Shown: positions 35,674 through 44,800 of the stretch, piece by piece
How the letters are laid out: the number at the start of each line of letters is the position of its first letter
Numbering within the stretch: position 1 is the first letter of the stretch
Origin: G963664225 sp964538065
GTDB taxonomy: Bacteria; Verrucomicrobiota; Verrucomicrobiia; Limisphaerales; UBA1319
DNA: 64,000 nt
Assembly: GCA_964538065.1 (NCBI GenBank)
Contig: CAZIDG010000010.1
Span: forward strand, 10,168 to 74,167
Direction of reading: 5' to 3'
Program-made: the position numbers and the translations under genes
The notes under the pieces: model-generated
Database searches by the model: none
Told to the model about the DNA's origin: nothing
The model's input: the letters and a program-made list of their open reading frames with translations, nothing else

Positions 35674-36303
35674 CCACTGGATGAGGACCTGGGCCAGTTG
35701 TTGGGCCGTGCCACAGTGGTCGATTTGCGCAGGGGGACGGCAGAGTGCAAACCCCCGCCCATAGGCGGCTCCATTGAGCACACAGGCATGGGTCCCACAA
35801 TCGCTTAATTGTTGCCAGGCCTTTGCCAGGGCGGTCTTCCTGCCGCCCACCAGTTCATATTTCCAACCGACAATCCTGGCTTTGGGAAAGAGGTTCGGCA
35901 ACAGGGGCAGGACCTTCAAGGCGGGCTGTAATTCCATGAACAGCGATCCTTGACGGGTGGAATATTTTGCCGACTTCAATCGCCGACCTTGTGCATTTGT
36001 GATTTTACCGGGCTTGAAATCGCACAAGGCAGCAGCATGCAGCACCGCATCATAGCGGCCTCTGGAGGCCAAAGCCTCGAGTTTGTGCAACAGATCCTCA
36101 TTGGTTGAAAAGGAGAGGACTTTCCATGCGCGTTGGGGTGGGGGGGCGGTGGCGCCTTCCCCGCGGAGACAGACCACCTTCCAGCCTTGATCAGCGAGCG
36201 CATCGCAGAGGACCGCGCCCAGATGGCCGGTTGAGAAATTGGTCAGACGGCGCGCGCCATCAATCGGTTCATACGCAGGGCCACAGGTGACGATGCATTT
36301 CAT
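35659..36303 (-). CDS. stand-alone CoaB-like phosphopantothenoylcysteine synthetase
   Basis: 214 aa counted from MKCIVTCGPAYEPIDGARRLTNFSTGHLG, the CoaB nucleotide-binding opening; upstream codons to 36417 overlap the ABC gene and are excluded. Further CoaB features are DAVLHAAALCDFKPG and the PKARIVGWKYEL stretch. There is no CoaC (flavin decarboxylase) domain, which bacterial CoaBC normally carries. It would join cysteine to 4'-phosphopantothenate for coenzyme A synthesis. It overlaps the upstream ABC ATPase gene by four bases, so both are probably co-translated. Confidence 0.8.
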   Translation of the reverse strand: MKCIVTCGPAYEPIDGARRLTNFSTGHLGAVLCDALADQGWKVVCLRGEGATAPPPQRAWKVLSFSTNEDLLHKLEALASRGRYDAVLHAAALCDFKPGKITNAQGRRLKSAKYSTRQGSLFMELQPALKVLPLLPNLFPKARIVGWKYELVGGRKTALAKAWQQLSDCGTHACVLNGAAYGRGFALCRPPAQIDHCGTAQQLAQVLIQWLTSP

Positions 36304-37046
36304 GCGGATCCATGGGGATGTTGGTGAAAGAGACTGTGGGGTTTTTCCAGGCCGTGGGCCAGCATCAAGGACTCGTCCGATAAGATGGTGCGTGTGGCCC
36401 CCTGGGTCACGACACATCCGCCGTCCATCAGGAGAACACGATCGCAGAGTGCGAGCACCATTTCGAGGTCGTGGCTGGCGATGATCTTGGTGGTGTGCAA
36501 CGAACGGCAGAGCTCAATGAATTCCCGGCGTCCGCGGGGATCAAAATTGGCCGTGGGTTCGTCGAAGACCAGGATTTCAGGCTGGCAAGCCCAGACGCCC
36601 GCCAGACAGACGCGGCGCTTCTCCCCAAGGCTTAGATGATGGGGGGCACGGTTTTCAAACCCCTGCAGTTTGACGGCCTCCAGGGCCTGGGTGACACGCT
36701 GCTTCACGGCGGTTTCAGACAGATTCAGTTGCTGGGGGCCAAAGGCAATGTCTTCGGCGACTGTTGACGAAAACAATTGATCATCAGGATCTTGAAAAAG
36801 GAATCCGACTTTTCTGCGAATGGCAGGCAGGTTGGTTTCCTCCACCATGTGCCCGTTGATTTGGACCAAACCCCTGGTTCTGGGCAGACCCAGCAAACCA
36901 TTGAGGTGCAGCAACAAGGTGGACTTGCCGGCACCATTGGGGCCAATCAAGCCGACCGTTTCACCCGCTTCGATCCGGAAGTTGATGTTGTGCAGGGCGA
37001 TGCGGCCATCCGGATACGCAAAGTCCAGGTTTTCAACCACGATCAC
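36300..37046 (-). CDS. ECF/CbiO-type ABC transporter ATPase (orphan)
   Basis: 248 aa with Walker A GPNGAGKST, Q-loop FLFQDPDDQLF, signature LSLGEKRRVCLAG, Walker B ILVFDEPTANFD and switch His in ASHDLEM. The Q-loop DPDDQ and overall sequence are those of cobalt/ECF transporter ATPases (CbiO/EcfA). No transmembrane (CbiQ/EcfT) or substrate-binding subunit lies in the window. Its coupling to a coaB-like gene makes a pantothenate or other vitamin substrate a guess worth testing. Confidence 0.88.
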   Translation of the reverse strand: MIVVENLDFAYPDGRIALHNINFRIEAGETVGLIGPNGAGKSTLLLHLNGLLGLPRTRGLVQINGHMVEETNLPAIRRKVGFLFQDPDDQLFSSTVAEDIAFGPQQLNLSETAVKQRVTQALEAVKLQGFENRAPHHLSLGEKRRVCLAGVWACQPEILVFDEPTANFDPRGRREFIELCRSLHTTKIIASHDLEMVLALCDRVLLMDGGCVVTQGATRTILSDESLMLAHGLEKPHSLFHQHPHGSA

Positions 37047-37365
37047 CTCACAAATCTATAGGGGATCGGAAAGGCTGTCAGCCCAAAGTTGCCCCATGGA
37101 AGAGAAAAGGGGCGGCAAGAAACACCGGGAGATGGATGATTTTGCCTAGTCAGGCGTGTGACGATGCAGTAGGGTGATGACGTTCACGGTACAGGGCTGT
37201 TGTCAGCCATAGGATTGCAGCGTGAACATATTGGTACATAGGAGCTTGGGATTGCGCGTAGATCGCCATATGGAGTGTCCGGCGGGGATGTCCAGGGGGG
37301 CAATGGCCATGGGAAAAACGATGGTGGCACGTGCTTTGCTTGAGCGGTTATGAACGCATTAGGCT
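37047..37365. other. divergent control region before fliW (319 bp)
   Basis: No gene seen. It separates the minus-strand ECF ATPase from the fliW operon and contains the sigma-54 promoter at 37325. An activator-binding site would be expected upstream of this, but no repeat pair stands out. Confidence 0.5.
37325..37340 (+). promoter_or_regulatory. sigma-54 promoter of the fliW-csrA-flagellin operon
   Basis: TGGCACG-N4-TTGCT matches the sigma-54 consensus at every conserved position. The start would be near 37351, about 15 bases before the fliW ATG. Confidence 0.85.
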
Positions 37366-37797
37366 ATGAAATTCGCAGAAGGCAAAGATACCGAACTGCT
37401 GACAGTCAAGCCGGAGAACATCATTAAGATGCCGCTCGGGTTGATGGGGTTTGAGCATGTAAAACAATTCGTGCTCCTCTCCAAACCCGAGGAGGACCCT
37501 TTCCGGTGGCTGCAAGTGCTGGATGATTCCAATCTGGCATTTCTGGTCGTGTCTCCCTTCGACGTGGTGCCGACCTATCAACCCGACATCAGTGATGAGG
37601 ATGCGCGGTTCCTGGGACTGAACAGTTCACAGGACGCCATGGTGCTCAGCATTATCACCCTGCGCGGCCACGAAGTGGCCACGGTAAATCTCAAGGGACC
37701 GATCGTGCTGAACCGTTTCACACTGGTGGGGAAGCAGGTTGTCATCAACAACGCAGCCCAATATTCGCTTCAGCACCCCCTGCCCGTAGAGAGTTAA
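37366..37797 (+). CDS. fliW: flagellar assembly factor FliW
   Basis: 143 aa, standard length. Family features include IIKMPLGLMGFEHVKQFVLL, PFRWLQVLDDSNLAFLVVSPF and TVNLKGPIVLNRFTLVGKQVVINN. FliW binds either flagellin or CsrA; in Bacillus subtilis it frees flagellin mRNA from CsrA when flagellin export is active. csrA follows 25 bp downstream and flagellin after that, so the whole partner-switch set is together. Confidence 0.96.
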   Translation: MKFAEGKDTELLTVKPENIIKMPLGLMGFEHVKQFVLLSKPEEDPFRWLQVLDDSNLAFLVVSPFDVVPTYQPDISDEDARFLGLNSSQDAMVLSIITLRGHEVATVNLKGPIVLNRFTLVGKQVVINNAAQYSLQHPLPVES

Positions 37798-37807
37798 TGC
37801 CCAGAAA

Positions 37808-37819
37808 GGCAAGGATGCC
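37808..37819 (+). promoter_or_regulatory. candidate CsrA-binding hairpin in the csrA leader
   Basis: GGCA-AGGA-TGCC forms a 4-bp stem with GGA in the loop, and the core CAAGGATG agrees with the CsrA consensus CARGGAUG. It overlaps the csrA ribosome-binding site, so bound CsrA would block its own translation. Confidence 0.65.
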
Positions 37820-37822
37820 CAT

Positions 37823-38110
37823 ATGTTAATACTGTCGCGAAAAACAAACGAGTGCATCATCATCGATGGCCGGATCACCATCAAAGTGGTCCGAGTCGAA
37901 GGGGATTCGGTGAAGTTGGGGATTGATGCGCCCAGCAGTGTGGCTGTGCACCGCCAGGAGGTGTATGAGGAAATCCAGAGGAACAATCAGGAGGCCCTCA
38001 CTCATGGCCGTCCGGCCTTGCCGAAACTGCCGAAGAGGAAATCTGCGGCGGGAACGGAAGAGGCCCAGGCGAATGCCAATGCGGCAAATCAAGAACAGAA
38101 CAAGCCTTAA
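37823..38110 (+). CDS. csrA: carbon storage regulator / translational regulator CsrA
   Basis: 95 aa. The N-terminal 60 residues are canonical (MLILSRKTNECIIIDGRITIKVVRVEGDSVKLGIDAPSSVAVHRQEVYEEI), including the conserved Leu4, Arg6 and Arg44 positions for RNA binding. The C-terminal 35 residues are an Ala/Asn/Glu extension, longer than E. coli CsrA (61 aa) but common in fliW-containing genomes. Its likely targets are the hairpins before its own start and before flagellin 2. Confidence 0.96.
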   Translation: MLILSRKTNECIIIDGRITIKVVRVEGDSVKLGIDAPSSVAVHRQEVYEEIQRNNQEALTHGRPALPKLPKRKSAAGTEEAQANANAANQEQNKP

Positions 38111-38180
38111 ACGCCAAACGGAAGTGAGCGTCAATCGCTTCACGATTTGTCACTAAGAAGATCCAAACACTGCAAATCCT

Positions 38181-38999
38181 ATGGTTATTAATACGAACAT
38201 CTCGGCCCAGATGGGGATCAACAAGCTGAATACAGCTCAATCCAATCTGGCCAAATCCATGAACAAGCTCAGCTCCGGCACCAAGCTGGTGGAGCCCTCG
38301 GACGATGCGGCGGGCGCCGCTGTGTCGGCCCGACTGGATGCAACCCTCAAGCGCATTGATGCCGCCAGAAACAACGTGGGCAATGCCATATCCTTCATTC
38401 AGACACAGGATGGCTATCTGTCCCAGGTGTCCAAGGCTTTGGCCCGCATGAGCGAATTGGCCATGATGGCCCAGGACGTCACCAAGCAACCCGGTGACCT
38501 CGCCCTGTACGACAAGGAATTTCAGGAATTGGGCAACTACATCAAGGATGTCCAAATCAAGGGTTTCAATGGTGTGACGCTGTTCAGCTCGACGACGATG
38601 ACCGTCATCATCGATGCGGATCCGCCGATCAACAGCATGTTCCCGATGGGGGGCGTGGATCTGAGCGCCACAGGCAGCACCTATCAACTGGCGGTGGCGG
38701 GCAACCTGACCACGACGGCCAATGCACTTGCGGCACTGACTGCGGTGAAGGCTGGTTTGGATCAATTGGCCAGCGATCGGGCGCGCATTGGTGCCTACCA
38801 ATCCCGCTTGAACTACACCACGGAGCAACTCAATGTGAGCAAGGAAAACCTCATGGCGGCCAACTCGCGCATCAAGGATGTCGATGTGGCGGAGGAATCG
38901 ACCAATCTGGCGCGCTGGAACATCCTGAGCCAGGTCGGCACATCGATGGTGGCCCAAGCCAACTCCGTGCCTGAGACAGCGCTCAAGCTCCTGCAATAA
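38181..38999 (+). CDS. fliC: flagellin 1
   Basis: 272 aa. The N-terminal D0/D1 helices begin MVINTNISAQMGINKLNTAQSNLAKSMNKLSSGTKLVEPSDDAAGAAVSARL, and the C-terminal ones end SRIKDVDVAEESTNLARWNILSQVGTSMVAQANSVPETALKLLQ. The central part is only about 60 residues, so no D2/D3 outer domains are expected. It is in the fliW-csrA run (71 bp behind csrA) and so probably under the sigma-54 promoter at 37325. There is no clear Shine-Dalgarno and no strong GGA hairpin in front of it, unlike flagellin 2. Two giant modification genes follow directly. Confidence 0.95.
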   Translation: MVINTNISAQMGINKLNTAQSNLAKSMNKLSSGTKLVEPSDDAAGAAVSARLDATLKRIDAARNNVGNAISFIQTQDGYLSQVSKALARMSELAMMAQDVTKQPGDLALYDKEFQELGNYIKDVQIKGFNGVTLFSSTTMTVIIDADPPINSMFPMGGVDLSATGSTYQLAVAGNLTTTANALAALTAVKAGLDQLASDRARIGAYQSRLNYTTEQLNVSKENLMAANSRIKDVDVAEESTNLARWNILSQVGTSMVAQANSVPETALKLLQ

Positions 39000-39019
39000 T
39001 TCATTCCTGGTGATGGCCC

Positions 39020-41818
39020 ATGACGCCCGCCATTCTCATTATCCAGGAAAACGGGCGGCGAGAGCGCAATCGGGACTTCCGAGAGTGCCACTGCCTGCGA
39101 CGTGCATTCAACAAACTTGGCATTGCATGCGAGGTCTGGGGACCCGGGCATCCCAATGCGGGTGTGCCCTTTGAGCAGGTGGTTTCCGGCTACAACTGTG
39201 TGTTGTCGCTTGAAAACTACAACACCGGCTGGCATCCCGACCTCTCCCGTCTGAAGCAGACCAAGCTGTTCTGGTGCATCGACGCCCACATGGGCGTGGA
39301 GGGCTACCTTCGCTTCGCCCGGCAGCACCGCTTTGATGTGGTCTTCAACTCCTGTTTGGGATTTGTCGATCATTTCAAGAGCGTTGCCGGCCAAAGCACA
39401 TGGCTGCCCAACGCGCTGGACCCGACCCTGATTGACCGTCTTCCGGACGTGCCCAAAAACACCTTCGTTGGCTTTTGCGGCAATGCCGTGAACCGTGGCG
39501 AATGGATTGCCTACCTGAAGAAACGCTGGAACCTGCGCCATGATGAAATGGTGATCGGTCCCGACATGGTGCGGGCCATCAATGGCTATCAGATTCACTG
39601 GAATCGGAATATTTCAGTGGATATTAACTTCAGGACCTTTGAGACCCTGGGGTGCGGCACCCTGTTGCTCACCAATCCAACGCCTGGATTGGATCAACTC
39701 TTTGAACTCGACCGTGATCTGCTGGTCTACGACACGGTGGGACAGTTGGAGGAAAAACTGGCCTTCTGCAAGGCGCATCCGGAGAAGGTTCAGGAAATGG
39801 CCCGTCGCGGGTACGACAAAGTCCGGGCCATGCATACCTATGAGCATCGGGCTCAGGCGATTCTGGAATGCCTTCAAGGCAGACAGGCGGTTTCTTCACC
39901 AGACCAGACCACACCCGTGGTGAATATGACGAGTGCCTCCGGCGCCACAAACGATATAACCAACGAACAACTCCTGTCCCGGCTGATTCAGGCTTTTGAG
40001 CGCCAGGATTACCAGCATGCGGGAGAGGCTGGCATTGAACTCATGCGCCGCCAGTGCCGTGTGGCCATTGAGCCTGTTTTCTGCCTCGCGGGCGCGGCCT
40101 TTCGAAAGGGAGACAAGACACTGGCCCTGTCCCTGGTGGAGGCCCTGTTGGCGTGGATACCCAGCCTGTCTTACGCCGTCGAATTACGTCAAAAGCTCCT
40201 GGGAAACGACATGTACCGGACCACGGACAATCCCGTAGTGCCCCTGGTGCAGGTCCGCGCGTATGAGCATTTCGCCGCCCATTGTCAGGGGGCGTCAGTG
40301 GTTGAGGTGGGATGTGGCACCGGCCTGGGGACCAAAATCATGGCCGCCGCGGGAGCCAAGGTGCATGCCACCGATCTGGAAGCCACATGCCTGGAATATG
40401 GCCGCTCGCACTATGGCGCCGCGGTTGAATACCGCCAATGCAGCGGAACGGACCTGTCGTTTGCCGACAAGTCGATGGATTTCGCCGTCTGCGTGGATGT
40501 GATTGAACACATCGCGGACTTTCACCGGGCCATCGCCGAGATGTGCCGTGTGGCGCGCAAGGGGGTGTTCATTGCGACTCCGAATCAACTGCCCCAGAAC
40601 ACGAATCCTGACGGCACGCCCAAGAATTACTGGCATTTATTCGAGTGGACTCCCGAGCAGATTGTCGATGTCATGCGCCAGCACTTTGAGGTCTTCGAAC
40701 TGGGCTTCATTTGCGGCACAGATCCCCAATTGCGTTACGAGGACGATTTTCCGATGGATGGCACGCCCATCCAGGCCCTGGTTGTGAAAGGGTGGCTGGA
40801 AAAGCCTGCCGAAAAAACCTCTGCTCCCGCGATTTTAACCCCGTCTCGCAAGGCGCGCCGCATGCACCTGGTGTATGCAGGAGATCCCAGGAATGACCGG
40901 GCGATCAAGGCGCCGGAGACCATCACCAACCATTTGTTTCGATTCTTTGAGAAGCGGTTGCCCGTGGTGTACCACGACTGGCTCGACCAGGATGCCGTGG
41001 AGGTCAGGCCGGACGATTTGATCCTTGGACACCCGCACTACCACGCCTCAACGGCTCTTCAGCGATTGTTTGCCGCCGGGCCTTGTGTGGCCCGTTGTCT
41101 GATTTTTCCCTTTCACCACGCCATCCCACGCATTAACGAGCCGTTTACTCCGCTGGTGCGGCAGGCCGACAAACTCTTTTCCATCACGGGTGAATACTGG
41201 CATCGGACACTGCCCTACAGTGCCCTGGCCGAGTGGGGATCGAAGATGACGCGCGTGGACATGGCGCTGGATGCATCGCGCATTCCCCATCTTAAGAGGC
41301 GCTTTAATCCTCCCGGGCAGCGCGTGCTGTTTTACATCGGCTCGGATCTGCCTGAAAAAGGAGTGAATCACCTGGCACATCTGGTCCGCAACACGGGCTG
41401 CAAGCTGGTGTATGCGGGATCGCTGAACCAGAACCGTGCTGAGTTTGAAGGTCTCAACATGGAGTATTGGGGCAATGTGGCCCTGGAAGGGGCGACTCTT
41501 GAACGGATTGTTGATACCTGTGACTTTTTCGTAAACACCTCCGTGTCGGACGCCAATCCCACCACGATTCTCGAGATGGCTGCCCTGGGCTTGCCCGTGC
41601 TATGCACACCCCAGTCAGGCTACATCCGGTCCGATCTCGTGTTGAACTTGAGCCTGGAGGATGACGCCCTGAACATGGCCTTGGTGAACAGCTTGCAAAA
41701 CGCCAGCGAGCAGGAGTTATTGGCGCGCACACAAACAGCCCGAGGCATCGTCGAGCGTGAATACACGTGGGACAGGTTCTGTCAGACCGTGGCTCAGGGA
41801 ATTGAAGAGTATCTATGA
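39020..41818 (+). CDS. glycosyltransferase-methyltransferase-glycosyltransferase fusion protein
   Basis: 932 aa, three modules. Residues 1-290 resemble CgeB/DUF3880-type glycosyltransferases (ending with FRTFETLGCGTLLLTNP...DLLVYDTVGQLEEKL). A short helical repeat stretch (about 315-390) leads to a class I SAM methyltransferase (about 415-590) with VVEVGCGTGLGTKI near 428 and SMDFAVCVDVIEHI. Residues 612-932 are a second GT1/GT4-like transferase with SVSDANPTTILEMAALGLPVLC. No signal peptide or membrane helix, so it is cytoplasmic. It starts 20 bp behind flagellin 1 and overlaps the next gene by ATGA. Flagellin glycosylation and glycan methylation is the likely role, by context. Confidence 0.85.
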   Translation: MTPAILIIQENGRRERNRDFRECHCLRRAFNKLGIACEVWGPGHPNAGVPFEQVVSGYNCVLSLENYNTGWHPDLSRLKQTKLFWCIDAHMGVEGYLRFARQHRFDVVFNSCLGFVDHFKSVAGQSTWLPNALDPTLIDRLPDVPKNTFVGFCGNAVNRGEWIAYLKKRWNLRHDEMVIGPDMVRAINGYQIHWNRNISVDINFRTFETLGCGTLLLTNPTPGLDQLFELDRDLLVYDTVGQLEEKLAFCKAHPEKVQEMARRGYDKVRAMHTYEHRAQAILECLQGRQAVSSPDQTTPVVNMTSASGATNDITNEQLLSRLIQAFERQDYQHAGEAGIELMRRQCRVAIEPVFCLAGAAFRKGDKTLALSLVEALLAWIPSLSYAVELRQKLLGNDMYRTTDNPVVPLVQVRAYEHFAAHCQGASVVEVGCGTGLGTKIMAAAGAKVHATDLEATCLEYGRSHYGAAVEYRQCSGTDLSFADKSMDFAVCVDVIEHIADFHRAIAEMCRVARKGVFIATPNQLPQNTNPDGTPKNYWHLFEWTPEQIVDVMRQHFEVFELGFICGTDPQLRYEDDFPMDGTPIQALVVKGWLEKPAEKTSAPAILTPSRKARRMHLVYAGDPRNDRAIKAPETITNHLFRFFEKRLPVVYHDWLDQDAVEVRPDDLILGHPHYHASTALQRLFAAGPCVARCLIFPFHHAIPRINEPFTPLVRQADKLFSITGEYWHRTLPYSALAEWGSKMTRVDMALDASRIPHLKRRFNPPGQRVLFYIGSDLPEKGVNHLAHLVRNTGCKLVYAGSLNQNRAEFEGLNMEYWGNVALEGATLERIVDTCDFFVNTSVSDANPTTILEMAALGLPVLCTPQSGYIRSDLVLNLSLEDDALNMALVNSLQNASEQELLARTQTARGIVEREYTWDRFCQTVAQGIEEYL

Positions 41819-44800
41819 GGATCGTTGCCGACGGTATTATTTTCCAATTGCAGGCTGGCCGCTCTGCGGGTGTATCGCGTGTGTGGAATCATCTTCTGCC
41901 GGAGTTGGGGAAAATACTGCAGGGGCACGAGTTGTATTTTCTGCGCCGATCCGGCACCCAGCAGGGGTTTGCGGGGTGGCGAACGATTGAGATTCCGGCA
42001 CATGAATGGAATTCAGTCGATGCGTTGGAGCGGGATGAAGCACGGCTCGCCCACCTATGTGGGGAGTTGAAGGCCGATGTTTTTCTCAGCACCTATTTTA
42101 CCCATGCGCCCGGCCTCCGAAACCTGCTCATGGTGTACGATCTCATCCCTGAAGTTTTGGGGTGGGATTTGGCGGCGCTGGAGTGGACAGCCAAGCGCCG
42201 GGCCATCGAAAAGGCCAGTGGATACATCACCATCTCTCATTCCACATGGCATGATCTCACACGCATTTACCGCGTTGCCCCCGAGCGTGCCCTGGTGGCC
42301 TATTGTGGCGCGGGATCCGAGTTTTGCCCTCCCTCCCTGGAGGCCGTGCGGCGTTTCAAGACCCGTCATCATTTGGATCGCCCGTACATGCTCATGGTGG
42401 GCAGCCGTTCCTTGTATAAAAACAGCGAGGCGGTTTTCAAAACCCTGGCGGAAATGCCGGAAGCCCAGCGGCCGGGATTGTTGCTGGTCGGCGGGGAAGG
42501 GAAGGCGCTTGAAGGGGAGGCCAGACATCTCAATCAGCTCGATTGTCGTCATTGTGCCAGCCTGCCCGACAAGGAGCTGGCCCTCGCATATGGCGGAGCG
42601 GTGGCTTTGGTGTATCCATCCCTCTACGAGGGATTTGGATTGCCCGTGCTTGAGGCGATGAGCTGCGGGTGTCCGGTGATCACCAGTCACAGCTCCTCAC
42701 TGCCCGAGGTTGGAGGTGAAGCGGTCCTGTATGCCGATCCCACCTCCTCAGAATCTCTGGCCTCTGCAATCCGCCTGGTGTTCAAGCCTGAGGTGCGCGC
42801 TGCTTTGGCGGAGCGTGGCCTCGTGCGCAGCCGGTTGTTTTCCTGGCAAGCCATGGCCCGCGTTGTGGCGGGTGACATTCTTGGTGTGCGTCAGCCGGTT
42901 TCGTGTGCCGCTGCTGGCGGGCCTGCCCAGTCGCGTCAGCCATCCGCCGCTCAACAGCCCGCCACAGAGGCTGCTGGCCTGGATGACATCATGCGGCAGG
43001 CGGATGCGGCGTATGCCGGCGGGAACCTTCGTGAAGCGCTCACATTCATTCAACAGGCAGTCGCTGCAAGGCCGAACGATGCCTCGTTGAAGACAACGCT
43101 GGGATCGCTCCATTATCAACTGGGTGAATGGCGCCAATCATTCCAGGTGTTCGGACATCTGGTTCAATCCCAACCCAATAACCCGGACCTGTTGGTGCGC
43201 TTTGCCGCCGCCGCCGAAGCCTGTGAAGATATTGAGACTTTTGAGGCGTCACTCGGACGCGCGCTTCAGTTGGCTCCGGAGCACACGGATGCCCTCAAGC
43301 TGCTGGCGGATTTGAATTTGAAGACCGGACGGTATGCCGATGCCGCACAGGTATACGGGCGACTGTTGAAGAAGACCCCCAATAATATTGGGGTGCTTTT
43401 GCCCCTGGGGCGGTGTCTGTATGAAGTGAGGGAGCTCGATGCTGCCGCTGCCGTATTTGAGCAAGTGCTGTCATTGGAGCCCAACCATGCCTTGGCTCGT
43501 GAGAACCTGGAGACGGTTCGCAAGGCTCAAGCTTCGCATGCACCCGCGCAGGAAGCCTCAGCGCCCACGGTGGCGGCTGATGCCACTCGCCCCCGCGATC
43601 CGCGTTTGTGGTTGGATAAGGACTTGGTGATCGAAAACTGTCCGGACGGAGCTGGGGGCATCCAGGTCAATGGGGTGCAAGGCTGGCTGATCAACGGCGA
43701 TCTCAACTACCTGTTTGACAAGGCGATGCAATTGCCTCCGGGCGCCCAGGTGGTCGAAGTGGGCAGTTTCATGGGACTCTCTTCGATCATCTTGGTCAAC
43801 GGCATGCTTGCCCGCCAGAATGAGAAGGCTGTTCTTCATTGCATCGATACCTGGCGTGGCTCTGAGGAGCATCAGGATCTGGATGTCATCAAGCAGGATC
43901 AGCTATACACCCGCTTTTTAGCCAATATTCAAAATGCAGGCGTTGATGCCTGGATCAAGCCTTTGCGCAAACCCAGCCTGGAAGCGGTATCCCAGTTTGC
44001 CGATGCGAGTCTGGACATGATTTACATCGATGGCGACCATTCGGAAGAGGGTTGCTACGCCGATCTCGAGGCCTGGTATCCCAAACTCAAACCCGGTGGA
44101 GTCTTCTTTGGGCATGATTGCACGCCCAACGACGGGGTTCGAAAAGCCCTGACCCGGTTTGTTGCGCAGCATGGTTTGACGGCTCGCATTGTCGAGCCTC
44201 CCGCGGCGCATTACATGTTTGAAATTACTGGCCCGGCGGTTGTCGCCAAGAATCCCCCTGTTGCCAAAGATGCTGCAACATCCTCCATTCCCAAGGTTTC
44301 AGAGGAGCCCGGAGTTGAAATCGTTCGTCCTGAACAACCGCGTGACTGGCAGCCCAGGGTGACGGCGATTGTTTCCTGTTACAAAGCGGATCGTTTCATT
44401 CAGGGATGTCTGGAAGATTTATTGGCCCAAACGTTGGGAAACGATCTCGAGATTGTTGTGGTGGACAGTGCCTCGCCAGGCAATGAAAGGCCTGTGGTTC
44501 AGGAGTACCAGAAAAACCACCCCAATCTTGTTTATATTCGCACAGCGGAAAGGGAGACCGTTTATGCTGCCTGGAATCGGGCCATCAAGGCTTCGCGGGG
44601 GCGTTACATCACCAACGCCAACACGGATGATCGACATCGTCCGGATGCCCTGGAAATCCTGGCACGCACGCTGGACCAACACCCGGATGTGACCGTGGCC
44701 TATGCGAATTGCCTGATGACCCGCACAGAAAACGAGGTGTTTGCGACGGCCCATCCCACCGGCAAATACATCTGGCTCGAATTTGATCCCATGGCGCTAC

